A stretch of DNA of 64,000 nucleotides from Galdieria partita (GCA_025991245.1 BQMJ01000046.1:144050-208049); one strand, 5' to 3'. Shown: positions 33,013-44,318, counted from the stretch's first letter. Notes: generated by a model not told the origin, from the letters alone. Made by a program: numbers and translations.

Positions 33013-34476
33013 ATGATTCATGACAGTGATGCCAGTACGTTAGCACCAGATTCTCCTCTAAACACATACAAAGTACGTATAACTACTTCTAGATTATAAA
33101 CCATCAGTAAGTCAACATGTAGTGTGCCAATAAGCCAAACGCTACCAATTCGCCGGAGAACATCAAGGCCCGATTAAGATTTGCACAAAACGACAAGACA
33201 AACTTTGAGCACAACTACGCCTCAAAGAAAACCAAGACATTAGCAAAATCAAAAACAAAAAAAGAGGCGCAGTCCAACCAAACAAAATGCAAGAAAACTA
33301 ACAAATCAACCACCAGTAATTATGGGAGGCGAGTATCAAAAAGTTTCATTTCTAGTAATGGCCAAGTAAAACAGTCAAACTCTTCCGAAGATTCTTGTAG
33401 AAACAAACCTTCCTGCGACAACCAATTCCAATCTGAGGTTAGAAACATACTTCTTTCTGATATACATATTTCAACACACAAAGCAGGAAATTGACAACCA
33501 GGAGAATGAATCTTTTCAACAAGTTTCAGAAAAATTTAAAATATTGCAAGAAAACTGGTCATTACGTTGGGAAATTCTATACATGAAATGGCAACGGCTT
33601 CAAAGCACTTTAGATATCCATCAACCGGAGCCAACTGATAAAATTGTTTACTCACAAGATGCACCAATTGTTGAAATATCGAACATGTGGAAGATGTTTA
33701 TGGACAACATGGCCTTGGTCAAGTTACATGATAATCAAGATGGAAGCATTGTCACATATTCTTTAGACTCCACAAGTGAATTCTGCATTGCTCAAGAACA
33801 TTGTGTCTCAACCAATCAACGGATTTCGTTCCTTCTTCATCTCCTTCATGAAGTTATTGCTCTATACAAACGACCAGAAGCGAATCTAGAATCGAACTGT
33901 TTTGAACAGAAACTCGAGCTCTTCTACCAAGTTTGGAACTCCCTAACAGAAATGCTCTGTGATATAACGCATACTCAAAGTCAATTTGCAAGCATTTGGC
34001 AAAATTTACAACAGTTCCTGGTACTTCATTCACTTATAAAGCTGCTAGTCTCATTTTCTAAACTTTTTCAGATAGGTTTATTTTCTGATATTGTTTATGG
34101 GAATATACAAGTAGCTGCTTCCGAGAAAATTTTACAAGTCTTCTTTCACACCAACATGACACAAATAACAGAAAATCTGGGTCGACAACTAAAAACAGCT
34201 ATAGTTGAGGTCATTGACAGATACAAGACGGCACTCTTGGAACAGCAATCACACCATTTATTATTGACGCGATATACAGACCTGGCGTTGTTACTTGAAC
34301 GTTTGCCTTGTTGCGTATGGGACCAACAAAACGAAACAGCTTTGGAGCAAATTGCTACTACTTTGACTTTTCGTTTTCCTTTTATTGCAACTCTCCTTTT
34401 TGCAGTCTCCCTTCATCACAAATACAAGTCTGCTGCATCTGCTGCTCCGTTAAGTTCTCAATCTCAAACGTCATAA
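33013..34476 (+). CDS. Unrecognised 454-aa protein with basic low-complexity N-terminus and helical C-terminal part
   Basis: Three exons, 33013-33072, 33123-33437 and 33487-34476, all in phase 0, give 454 aa. I do not recognise a family. Residues 21-125 are lysine-, asparagine- and serine-rich (for example KTLAKSKTKKEAQSNQ), likely disordered and nuclear. From about residue 135 the protein is mostly helical and rich in L, F, Q and H, with VWNSLTEMLCDITHTQSQF, FLVLHSLIKLLVSFSKLF and LALLLERLPCCVWDQQNE, which could be an alpha-solenoid. Introns follow the local size rule. It converges on the HIT zinc-finger gene with 114 bp between stops. Function cannot be assigned. Confidence 0.65.
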
Positions 34477-34590
34477 ACTAAACTTGATCGTCGTCTATAT
34501 TGAAGAATGAAAAAACTACACGTTCAAACTGCATAAATTTCTCGTGGCTTCTAGCCAGAACAAGTTTTTCTAACGGATTCTACTGATCAT

Positions 34591-35055
34591 TCAGTACAAA
34601 GACATAAAAAACGATAGCCACCATACTGTTGCCTCAGCAATTCTTTGAAGCTCTTGACGAAAGTTTTTGTCTTGAAGAAATTCCTGTATACTGGTCGACT
34701 GTGCTTTGGAAGAGTAAAGAGAACTAGCACAAACAGACTTTCATATCTTACCGAGTTGAAGAAACTGCTTCTCAAGTTCCGCGTCTACTTCCCAATTTGC
34801 CGTTTGGCAACTTTCACTAGTAGTCAACAAAGGAAAAGAGGAACTATTTCTTTCTGTATTAGAATTATTCAACTTTGAAGTTGTGTTGTGTTCGCACTGT
34901 GGAAGCTGCCGAAAACATACAACGCTGCAACTTGTAGAACAAATAAGATCCAGTCTGTTGAGATGTTAACCTACTTACTATGGAATTCCTGTTTTTGGCG
35001 CTTTGTACCTTGCAGGTTCTTTACAAACAGCGCAACACGCATTTGAAACTGTCAT
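34591..35055 (-). CDS. ZNHIT3: HIT zinc-finger protein, ZNHIT3-like
   Basis: Three exons, 35055-34979, 34930-34752 and 34703-34591, join in frame to 122 aa. The N-terminus is a HIT zinc finger: CCAVCKEPARYKAPKTGIPY, then CSVVCFRQLPQCEH, whose last cysteines and histidine are assembled across intron 1. The C-terminal part, QSTSIQEFLQDKNFRQELQR, resembles the helical segment in ZNHIT3 (yeast Hit1) that binds NUFIP/Rsa1 during box C/D snoRNP assembly. The length is near that of small ZNHIT3 proteins. Other HIT-finger proteins such as BCD1 are longer, so ZNHIT3 is the best match. Each exon alone is too short to stand out. Confidence 0.72.
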
Positions 35056-36277
35056 GCTTTGTATGTTATCCTTCAATCCTACACTAATTTTGGAGCTGCC
35101 TGTGTTGCTAAAGTTGCTATTCATTTTGCCCCACAGTCAATAGTTGAATGCAAATCGAACGTGTTTTCTGAATACAGACTAGAACTTGTCCTAATTGAAA
35201 GAAATTTCAACGTATAACAGCACTAGAAGAAATGGAGAATGCTCTTCTCTCAAGGAGATCGCTTGACTATTTTCATGCTTCGAGTCCTGTTATGTTGGGG
35301 TTGTCCATTGTTTGCATAATTTAATCTAACAGTTCTTGAATGAGTCTATGTATTTTCCTGCACTTGAGATTATTTTAATGAATGCATACAGAAGCAGACC
35401 AAAGTGTCTACAACACATGTTTTGTATTCGTCACAAGGAAACGACACAAACATCATATCACTTTCGATAGATAACAGCTGTCTAATATTATCTTCATCTA
35501 ACCATTTATGGTGACCATAAGCAGCTTCTTAGTTTGCTATTTAAGACAAGAGGAAGCTTTTCAAATGGCCTGTTGAATAACTAGGTATTATTATATAAGA
35601 AAATTTCTCACAAAGATACAACCAACATACTGAATATATATTTGCAATCCAACTCTTAGACTTTGCAGGGAAACCTCGTTTCCCCTTATGAAACACGTTC
35701 TTTATATTCCTTAATAAATTGCAAACCAAATCTACCAAGTTATTTTCATGTTGAAAATGCCGCTTTGTCCATCTCAATAGTTCGTTTATCAACCATCATG
35801 TCTTAAAAAATCATAAAGAGCACTAGTATCAAACCCAAACTAGTGTCTAAGTTGAGACGTTCTAAGATGCATGACACGTCAGATGGAATTCGGAGGGAAA
35901 CCCAAGTAAATTTGTGTCGCCTGCCCCCTGGCGACACTCTCCATGTGGATTGGCACGAAATTTCTATTACCAAATTGCTTGTGTGGCGGACTTCTCCAGC
36001 TTGTGTCTACTCGTTGAAACTTGTGGTGAAAAAACACCAACTGGTTAAAATAGACTAGTAACAAGCTTCACAGTATTTTTTATCTATCTAGGGGTCAGGA
36101 AGTTGGATTCAAGTGAGTGTTATTTAGTTCGAGTTGTCAGCAATATTAGAGGTATTGTCAGTAGTTTGAGTTTCTTAAGTGTTTTGGTTTGGGTGCACCC
36201 GTACTCTTTATCAACAAAAAGGTCTGAAGGTGTTTTATTCGCGAAGTTTGTTTGGTCGTGATAAGAGGGTTTCTTCG
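35056..36277. other. Gene-free interval with hairpin-rich part; leader of the first bZIP gene
   Basis: About 1.2 kb between the HIT-finger gene and the bZIP ATG without a coding region I can support. The part from 35056 to 35800 has no structure I recognise. From 35821 to about 36040 at least three clear inverted repeats occur (listed separately), and the last ~100 bp before 36278 are probably the 5' UTR of the bZIP gene. A minus-strand open frame at 35541-35792 has no homology I recognise. Confidence 0.5.
35821..36040. ncRNA. Candidate structured RNA or cis-regulatory leader (three perfect hairpins)
   Basis: Three perfect inverted repeats lie within 220 bp. The first pairs CACTAGT (35821-35827) with ACTAGTG (35839-35845), with an 11-base loop. 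The second pairs GTGTCGCC (35914-35921) with GGCGACAC (35930-35937) around an eight-base C-rich loop. The third pairs TGGTG (36024-36028) with CACCA (36035-36039) around six A. The segment is GC-richer than its surroundings and not coding on either strand as far as I can see. It does not match U1, U2, U4, U5, U6, SRP or RNase P motifs that I know. It may be an independent RNA or part of the bZIP mRNA leader; strand is unknown. Confidence 0.35.
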
Positions 36278-37189
36278 ATGGTAGAACCAATTTATTCCTC
36301 GGAAGAAAGGCAAGTTGCGCCGAATCCTATGGAACCACCTGTAGTTTCAGTAACTGGCGATGAACAACAAGCACTACTTAGCCTCTTGAGTACAACGACA
36401 GCCATAAGTGACTCTCAGATTAGGGGTTCCAACAATGAAACTCAGCCCAAGACTTACATATCGCGTGATGTGTTTTCTGTACCTTCGAGCCTACATACTC
36501 ACAATGTTTCGTCTGAAGCTGTATCAGGTTCTACTGGAATTGCTTCTCTAGGCTCCGATAGATTGGTTTATGATACAAAGGAATCGACAGGATGGTATTC
36601 TTCAAATCATGTTCCTCTGACTACGATTAACGGTCACGAAAACGGCAAAATATCCCATTTTGAGTCATCATCTCAAGTTCCTACCCATGTTATGTCTGCA
36701 CCTGCACGTATTCCTTTGAATGAGGAGCCATACTATAGAAAGATTGATCCGCTGCTTTCTACTAGTAGTGAATTTAGCACAGTATGGAAACGTGGAAGAA
36801 AACAAAAGTATGCTCATTTAAGTGCAGATGAAAGGAAAGCTATTCGAGCTGCACAAAATCGTGAAGCTACTCGTCGTTCGAGAGAACGTTCACGAGTTCG
36901 TTATGAAATGATGGTAGAAGAACTCAATCGACTGCGCAAGGAAAATGCAGAACTTTGGAGAACAAGGGAAATTATCATAGCATTATTAAAGCAGCACAAA
37001 ATCAATATTCCTGACTCATTGATTAAGGTTGTTCGGACTAATAGTAACTTGACATCTACTGAAGATTTTGATGACATATCATCCTGCGGTGACTTTTGTA
37101 AAACTTCTCTGGGGGGTTCATATTCGTTTGATGAGTTGCCTTGTCGAGAAATTCCTAGTCGTGCGACAGTTCTGCAACCTCATATGTAA
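36278..37189 (+). CDS. bZIP transcription factor (first of two)
   Basis: A single exon of 303 aa from ATG 36278; the open frame upstream has no ATG. The bZIP domain is near residues 185-245: RKAIRAAQNREATRRSRERS has the N-x7-R basic motif (NREATRRSR), followed by leucine-zipper heptads (MMVEELNRLRKENAELWR). Just before it lies KRGRKQK, a short basic stretch. The N-terminal two thirds are serine/threonine-rich and probably disordered activation sequence; the C-terminus is also serine-rich. Target genes are unknown. A second bZIP gene lies 572 bp downstream on the same strand. Confidence 0.85.
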   Translation: MVEPIYSSEERQVAPNPMEPPVVSVTGDEQQALLSLLSTTTAISDSQIRGSNNETQPKTYISRDVFSVPSSLHTHNVSSEAVSGSTGIASLGSDRLVYDTKESTGWYSSNHVPLTTINGHENGKISHFESSSQVPTHVMSAPARIPLNEEPYYRKIDPLLSTSSEFSTVWKRGRKQKYAHLSADERKAIRAAQNREATRRSRERSRVRYEMMVEELNRLRKENAELWRTREIIIALLKQHKINIPDSLIKVVRTNSNLTSTEDFDDISSCGDFCKTSLGGSYSFDELPCREIPSRATVLQPHM

Positions 37190-37761
37190 AGCTTGTTGGC
37201 CAGAGTTTGATTTATCGTATTTTCGGTTCCTCTTGAGTGAACAACCTCTGTTGAGTAAGGCCTAGAAATGTAATTGAGTTAAATGCAAGTAACAAGTGAC
37301 ATATAATCTTCTCATTTGGCTTGTTTTATTTTGGTTTTAGAGTTAGTCTGAATTGCTGATAGATAAAAGTCAATAGCAAATTGATTACATGAGCGAATCA
37401 TTGACGATGTGTCGCTTCACTTTTCCCAAAATTCAACGCAATCACGAAGCTATTTTTCCAGACAGAGCTTCGGAAGCGAACCGACTTGTACTTGTCCTTT
37501 TTATATTGTTTTCATTCATGAACGCGTGTTCCTAGCAGAATATCGACTAGAATAATTGTGATTTCTTCACTGAAAAACAACTTCTTGTTGGCTTCAAGTG
37601 TTTATTTAGCGTTGGCAACAAGTCTGCAGACGAAAACTACAACTAGCGTAAAGACTCACTTGGTACAATTGAACTCTCATGCGCTTCTTCTTTGCAACAA
37701 GTTGTGCTACCTTGAAATATAACTTTTTCATACCGAAACGTATATTATTGAAGCAAACGTT
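37190..37761. promoter_or_regulatory. Intergenic region between the two bZIP genes
   Basis: 572 bp without a supported gene. It must hold the 3' UTR of the first bZIP gene and the promoter of the second. I see no TATA box in a convincing place and no repeat. Confidence 0.4.
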
Positions 37762-38823
37762 ATGGAAAACCCAACACGGAAAGAAGAAGAAGCGCAACAA
37801 CCTCCAACAAGCTCTTCAGAGCAAGAAAAACTGGAACAAGAAAAGCTGCCCAGCTTCCGTAATCTTATGGCTGAAATTCATGGAGCTTTGGCGTCTTCAA
37901 CAACACAAGAAACCCCTAGTTCAGCCGTGGCTCAAAGAGGAGAGATACGAAAGCGACCGAGAGTTGAAGCGCCTTTATATGTGCATATAGAGAGTCAAAT
38001 ACCTTATGAAATATCTCCAGTTTCACCTTTTCCTGGTTTGCGAACTGCTGAATATCCGTTACAAGGAATTGAGCAGGTTAGAGCTGGGGAAACAACTCAC
38101 TCTGAAACTCGAAAACATCATGTTGAAGAGGGATCCGCTGTGCAACAAGAATTTAGTGCGCTGGAACATACACAAACTGCAAAAGAGGCTAGAAAGCACC
38201 GTAGACAAATCCTCCTCGTCAAATCGAAGAGTGTACGAACAGCTGGAGCTGGGAGAGTACAAAAAGTGCAACCAACCTTTGTCTCACCAGAACAAACAAG
38301 TCCTATGATACTCACTGAAGAAGGATCCATTCATACAACTGTAGTGCCATCGGAAACATCAACTTCACCAGAAACTGAAGGAATAGGTGAATACGAGACT
38401 AGCCCACAAGCGACTATAAAACCGATGGAACCGGAAGAACGCGAAGAAAAGAAAAGTACTGAAAGTATGAAAGAAAGTGAGGCAGGACCCTCTTCAGTTC
38501 CTTATCATAAACGAGGACGTGGAAGAAAGCGAGAGCATCCCGAGTGGACAGAAGAACAACGACAAGCTCAACGCATTATGAAGAATCGTGAGGTATGACC
38601 ATCGCATTATGAGTTTGGACAGACATTTTATTGATTGATTGTATAGGCCGCAGAACGAGCTCGTCAGAAGAGAAAGGAAAGAGAAGAAAGTCTATTGAGA
38701 GAACTTACAAGTGCAATAGAGAGAAATCGTGTACTTGAAGAAGAAATTCAAAGATTGCGTACTCTTCTGAAAGAAGTTTTGCCTACTTCAAGTAGTAAAA
38801 ATTCACAAGAACGAAGCAAGTAA
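37762..38823 (+). CDS. bZIP transcription factor (second of two)
   Basis: Two exons, 37762-38592 and 38647-38823, give 335 aa. The 54-bp intron interrupts the basic region exactly after NRE, so the DNA-contact motif NREAAERAR (N-x7-R) is split between exons. The zipper follows in exon 2 with leucine/valine/isoleucine heptads (LLRELTSAIERNRVLEEEIQ). Upstream is KRGRGRKREHP, an AT-hook-like R-G-R-x-R-K stretch that may add minor-groove binding. The N-terminal part is rich in E, T, S and P. The first bZIP gene has a similar RGRK patch but no intron, so common ancestry with strong divergence is possible. Confidence 0.85.
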
Positions 38824-39098
38824 CACTATGTAGCTGACTGGATTATTTATCTTCAAGAAGCTAAACCACGATGTATAGATTTTACCAAAAAACTTGTACA
38901 CTTTACTATTTTATAGGCTGTCTTGGTTTCCTAGTAACGATTTGCCTGTTGTAAACCTTGAGAATTAACTGAGAATTGATACAAATAGACCAGCCATCTG
39001 TAAAGTCTTGCAATATTTCTTAGTATGCCTTTCAATACTTTGACATAACTGTGCTTGTAAGGTTCCTGTTCGAACAGGATTGCTCCTCAAAAGAACAC

Positions 39099-39533
39099 TC
39101 AGTGTACTACAGGACGAAGTGGAGCAGCCTAATATTCTGATAGTTAAAAGTCAACTGTCTTTGACTATCTACATACCTGAATTTGTTGAAAGTCAGTCTC
39201 AGATTCTTTCTCTGCATCGAGTTCACCTAGGATAGCACTACAGAAACGTAAGAAAAAGAATCGTTCCCACGTGGCGATTCTACATACATATCATCACCTC
39301 TTAATACATAAAGTCCCACCGCCACCTCCTGCATAGCAACATCTGTTCCAAATATTCGTTCAACGGTGCTTTCTAATATCACGTTGCAGGATTGATCAAA
39401 ACCTTTCAAAGTTCCCTACAACTCTTCAAACCTAACCTCTATGAAACACCAGAAAGTAACTCACTATCAATATTCTTCCATCATTGGTTACTACCGAAAC
39501 GGTTTTATCCACATAGGACGACAAGAGTGACAT
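39099..39533 (-). CDS. LSM8: U6 snRNA-associated Sm-like protein LSM8
   Basis: Four exons, 39533-39465, 39415-39288, 39237-39177 and 39128-39099, join in frame to 95 aa; human LSM8 has 96. The Sm1 motif is VDKTVSVVTNDGRILIGTLK followed by GFDQSCNVILESTVERIF, and Sm2 is VGLYVLRGDDIAILGELD. The C-terminal AAPLRPVVH matches the LSM8 tail. LSM8 defines the nuclear LSM2-8 ring that binds the U6 snRNA 3' end. The exon 3/4 junction was chosen because only the AG at 39129-39130 restores this tail. The gene is divergent from FAM32A (239 bp) and convergent with the second bZIP gene (275 bp between stops, nothing else seen there). Confidence 0.88.
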
Positions 39534-39772
39534 ACCTTTCTTCACCAATTCGAAATTTGTTTTCCGAACATTGAATGGACAGTGAAGTGTTGGAATGAGG
39601 ATGAGATATTGTTTGTCAAATATGAAGAGAGAATGAAGCCACAGGGCTTCATCTGTTTTGTTTTAACATATTATCTATCTCTTGAAATTCCGGTATGCTT
39701 ATATTTCAACCATTTTCATTGTTCCAACTAGAAATCAAAATTTTTCCAATTTCAGTGTTCTAAAGTTGCAAG

Positions 39773-40172
39773 ATGGGAGGCTATGAAAATGTTCAACGTG
39801 GAGCTCTAAAGCTGAAAAGATGTATTTCCAAAACAAAGAGGTATCGACTCCAAATATTTTTGAGAGTTAACATTTTGAAGAATTCTCTTCTTTAGGAAGA
39901 AAGATAAAGTGAACAAGGAAGCCACATCGAATGTGAAAACTTCTGAAGAAAGGACTGAAGCAGAGAAAAGGTTCGAAGAAAAGAAAAGACAGCGTGATGA
40001 AGACAAGTTGAAAAGGGAAGCGCAAATGTCTTATCGTTCAAAAGTAGAGGCAAGTGTTCTTCTTGTTTCGTTTCTCTAACTATTGGTTCAAAGTTGTTTG
40101 TAGAAGTTTAACGAACAACTGATGAAGGAACCGGAACACTTTGATGTTCCAAAGGTATGCCCAACAAAGTAA
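39773..40172 (+). CDS. FAM32A: FAM32A family protein
   Basis: Three exons, 39773-39840, 39896-40049 and 40104-40172, give 96 aa. The start MGGYENVQRGALKLKR and the lysine-rich stretch after it match the FAM32A N-terminus. The rest, RTEAEKRFEEKKRQRDEDKL and KFNEQLMKEPEHFDVPKVCP then TK, matches the conserved C-terminus that ends in D-I-P-K-V-x-x-T-K. FAM32A is a small nuclear protein found in the catalytic spliceosome, where its C-terminus helps exon ligation. Intron 2 (40050-40103) begins GCAAGT and ends AG, the third GC-AG intron in this window. Each exon is too short to be obvious alone. Confidence 0.85.
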
Positions 40173-40233
40173 GAAAGCGTGTAAACGTTGTTGAAGAAGG
40201 AGACTTGAGAAGTAAGAACGTGAAGGCTTTATA

Positions 40234-41235
40234 TTACCACTTGGCGAAACAGTCCGAAGCGCGGACAATAATATATTCTTCCCCTCCAAACCGATATTCG
40301 TTACCAGAATACTTTGAATAGACGACATGTTCGCCAACATTTAGCTCAATCGGCTCATAATTTCCGTCCTCAAGAAGACGACCAGGTCCTACAGCAACAA
40401 CCTGTAGATTCATAGTGATCGATCAACTCTTCCAGTTCGGCAGTAACAGAAGAAAGCTTACCTCTCCTATCGTTGGAAGTTCCTTACTAGCAGCAATAAC
40501 AATACCTGAAGCTGTTTCTTGCTCCGACTTGATTTTCTTTAAAAGAACTCTATCAAAGATAGGCTTGACAGAAGAAGCTTCCTTTTTGCCTCCTTGTAAA
40601 GTACATAAAATGTCTTCCTGTGATATCAGAAAGTGCTTGTGTCCGTCAATGTCTATTTTTTGTCCACCATATTTACCAGCAAGAACAAAGTCACCTGGTT
40701 GTACAGCTAATGGTCCACGAGCCTTCGTTTTTGGTAAGAAAGAACCTGGACCAACTGCCACGACTGTTCCTTGTATTGCTTGGTCCTCAGAAGAGCTTTG
40801 TGCAATAACCAAACCCGAACTGGTCTGTTCTTCAGGAGTCCCAAACTTTACCAAAACATAATTTCGCAAAGGCGATAACTCACGACTTGCTGGCAATCCG
40901 TTGATTCGGTGTTTCTATTTTGTGCACTCTTCAGTCAACAGCGAGGAGACTCAAGAAATACTTACAACATCGCTCTGTGCAACCATACAAAAAGAGCGAG
41001 ATAAAGAAATTCGATTACTAATGTCAAGTCTTCCCAGGCTGACCTGACCACAGTGGCGACGACGACAGTCACGGAAACAGTTCACTACGTGACAAGTTAC
41101 GAACTCTACTCAAAAACTAGTAAAACCAAGAATACCTCTCAGGGTAGATAAGGAGTGTGAAATCCTCACATGGGAGCAAGATCTAGACTCTGGAGTTCTA
41201 AGAAGAAAACTTTGTGTGAAGGCGGCAGTATCCAT
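40234..41235 (-). CDS. CPN20: Plastid co-chaperonin Cpn20 (two fused Cpn10 domains)
   Basis: Four exons, 41235-41136, 41084-40966, 40914-40462 and 40401-40234, give 279 aa. Two GroES-type domains follow in tandem: LRNYVLVKFGTPEEQTSSGL to EDILCTLQGG, and FDRVLLKKIKSEQETASGI to EEYIIVRASDCF. The double structure is the hallmark of chloroplast Cpn20, which caps the Cpn60 chaperonin that folds Rubisco and other plastid proteins. The first ~80 residues, spread over exons 1, 2 and the start of 3, are rich in S, R, L and T and poor in acids, consistent with a transit peptide or bipartite presequence. It converges on FAM32A with 61 bp between stops. Confidence 0.88.
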
Positions 41236-42120
41236 ACGAAGAAGATATCGTCCACTAACAACTCCAATCACCCAATCGAGAGCTTACGGGATTTTTTGTT
41301 ATTTGTGTGGACTTCGAGAAACTTCTATCAAGTTGAATGTGATTGAGCCCTATCCATGAAAGTTGCACAGAGTGAGTGATTGTGTGAAGTAGAATTTCTA
41401 GCACTGGCAACAAGTCTCCTAATAGATCTTTTTCTATGACTGCTGGGTTGATTCAACAGTTTTCGAAGAAGAGCAAGAAAGCCCCTCACAAGCTTTGTCT
41501 TGTATCTCCAAACTCTAGTTCCAGGAGAAACTCCAAAGATCACCTCTACCAACATTTTGACATATCATAAGATATATTCGTAATAGTCTTTACAACCTTG
41601 TGCTTCTTTAAGAAAAGACAATTGCACTAATGAAATTCATCAACATCAGAAGCATATCAACCAAATTCTATTCTCGATATATTTCGTTTTGTAGTTTTTC
41701 GCTGGTAACATTAAACAAGTCGTCTGTAAGCAACTTGAGCAATATATTTTTGTTGTTAAACACGACTTTCCAAAAGTTACATGACGTTCCGCACTCCTTT
41801 GCCATTCGTAAAATACATGAACAATGCATCTATCTACCTCATTTTGCGAATTCTTCAACTTGTATGATTTTAAGGTGATGTTTTCATACTTGAGAGTCAT
41901 TTATCAGTTTATTTCAGGCTATTCGCAACAGTTGTTATGTAGCTATCGAAACAGAATATTCTTCACGTGTCTATGCATTTGAATCAAAAACTTATACCGT
42001 TGTTCTTAGAAGATTCAGCTGATTTTCTTTATCATGTACGCTTTTCATTGATGGTTTCAAGTATCATTGACCTTCTTCTCTTCCTAGAACACTATTAATT
42101 TATTTCAGATTGATCAAGTC
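41236..42120. other. Interval without a supported gene
   Basis: A 75-codon open frame with an ATG lies on the minus strand at 41328-41555; it is basic (KLLNQPSSHRKRSIRRLV) and has no homology I recognise, so it is not called. The rest of the interval is AT-rich without visible repeats. Confidence 0.4.
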
Positions 42121-43806
42121 AGACTCATTTCAGCAGATCTGGAATAGAATTTTCTAGTAAATAGGAAAGTGCTTAGTGTTGCTGATAGCATGGAAGGAAA
42201 CATCATCGTCAAACAACCTGACAATGATGAGGTGTAGATGACCAATTACTATGAGCATTTCAAGGAGTTACTGGTTAATGATGTCAACGATAAATTATAT
42301 TTTTGTGTACAATTCATAATATAGTTGTCCTATAAGAAAGGAAGAAATGGTCAAGCTTCTGGATTCAATTATATCACAAATAGAATTGAAGAATGACAAT
42401 GTTTATTGCAAACACTTAACTGTACATTCTAAGGCTAGATTTTGAGAGAAGTAACCTGTATCACTTTTAGTTCAAACTTTTCTCTGTAGCTTCTCTTCTG
42501 AAGTGACTTCGAAATCCAATCAAGGAATTCTGTCATCTATACAGCTCGAATGAGAATTTCAAGTCCACGAAGATTGGACAAGTCAAATTATCCTGGAGAA
42601 TATATTTAAGCTAGATGTTCCATTCGTAATCTGCCAACGACATGAATAGCTTACATATAATAAGAAACTGAGAAGAAATAGACTCTTTTCTCCCTTTTCT
42701 AAGCTAGAATGCAATAAGATATGTAGTCAAGCTATATTTACAATGGGATGGAATCAACAGCGGGTGAAAGGAGATTAAATATATAGTGCCGAGAGAAAAT
42801 CGTACTGTTCGAGTAACTTGAATAGTAATTTGAAATAACTTAACAAACTTTTCAACCAACGGATTGGTAGTTGATTATCTCGTCTGTGTTTCTCAAAAGG
42901 GTTTACATTGAAGAAAAGGAGTGTTTGGTAGACTGTTCCTTGATATATGAAGGCGCCCTAGGAAGACCGTTCCAAAAGTTTCTGAAATGTTAAGACCGAA
43001 ATATTTCAAACGGATAATTTTCCCAGGAAGATTCTTATTAAGAGAGTTGACTTTAGCAAGATGGAATCAATTTAGAAATGCAATCACATAACCATTCAGT
43101 GGAAATAACATTCAAGTCGTTTCCTGCTATGGTAAGTTTGGAACAATTGTCGTATTCTATTTGTTTCCCCTTTTTGGACATTTAGACTGGTTTTGGAGGA
43201 ACAAATATTCTATGTCAAAAGTATCCTTACGTAGATGCTATGGCTACGTTTTGTCTTTCTATGATCAAGTAGCTCATTAAAGATAGATTGGTACAATTTG
43301 ACTGGAAGTATGCTTTTGTGGAGTTTGTTAAAGGCTTCAATATGCAGGGAATGACTTTGTTGGACTTGAATAACAAAGGAAAGCAGAGACTATATCCACC
43401 TTGTTGTGAGATTTCCAAACTTGCTTACTATGGGTGAGCATAATGAAATTCTTGACTCATATAGTAGAGTATTGAATCTTCCAAGGTTAATCTTAGCTTG
43501 ATATTATTCTTCAATATCCTTTCTTCTCATTGTAGTCTTCATAAGCACCTTGTGGGTTGTTTTACATCGCAGGTGGTGGATTGCGTTATCTTCAATACAT
43601 TGAACATTGAAGTGACGAAGGAATTTGCAGAGTTTGAGAGGTAGCCTGAATATCTTGCTTTACTTACAGAGCATCGTGAAGCTGTCATGTAATATATGGG
43701 AAAAGTACCAAGACAAACTCAAGATCTCATTGAGTCGAAAGCATTCAATTGCCAATTCATAGGATACTCATTACATCAAATAAAGCATTCGTTGTTCAAG
43801 TTTTAA
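42120..43806 (+). pseudogene. Decayed protein-coding sequence with in-frame stops
   Basis: Several segments read as protein in one frame but are broken by stop codons and frame changes. At 42171-42310 the frame gives VADSMEGNIIVKQPDNDEV, a stop, then MTNYYEHFKELLVNDVND. At about 42340-42445 EEMVKLLDSIISQIELKND is readable. At 43189-43438 a frame with one TAG includes DRLVQFDWKYAFVEFVKGFN and RLYPPCCEISKLAYYG. At about 43568-43806 a frame with two stops includes VTKEFAEFER and GKVPRQTQDLIESKAFNCQF. I do not recognise the family. The pieces could be one gene relic or two. No restored sequence is offered. Confidence 0.45.
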
Positions 43807-44318
43807 TGAACATTTTCGCAAATAACAAGGATTCATCTTGTTTGTCAGCTGATTGCTTACTTATCCACTCCTGTCAACTTTGGCAACAGGAATGAACATC
43901 CAACTCTTAGAAAGGCCACACACTGACGACCTCTGATGACAAAGAAGTGATTCCATTGTATTTATTTTCGTGTAAGATACTGGTTCAAGTATTTCACTTT
44001 TTGCAGTCTCAAATTTTCCACATGTCGAGGAGTAATGGGTCTTCTGTGAAAGTGCACTATTTGTACGTAATGTTATAATTTTATTGTCGATTGCAAACAA
44101 GAGTATACTGTCTACTGTACATTTGCTGACTGTTCGTTCTTTAGGGTGTTTCTATAGATTCTTCCTTTTTTTATCGATGGAAAGAACCATAATTTTACTA
44201 GTGTTTCAATGATGCAAATTTAAAACGATAATATTTCAAGATTACTCAACATTGGCTTCCGACAAGTAATGAACAACGAACTGTAGAGTTCGATTCACCA
44301 AAAAGTAGAGTATCAAAG

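Noticed and set aside
41328-41555. 75-codon basic open frame on the minus strand
   Set aside because: No recognisable homology or flanking exons; its length is within chance for this sequence.
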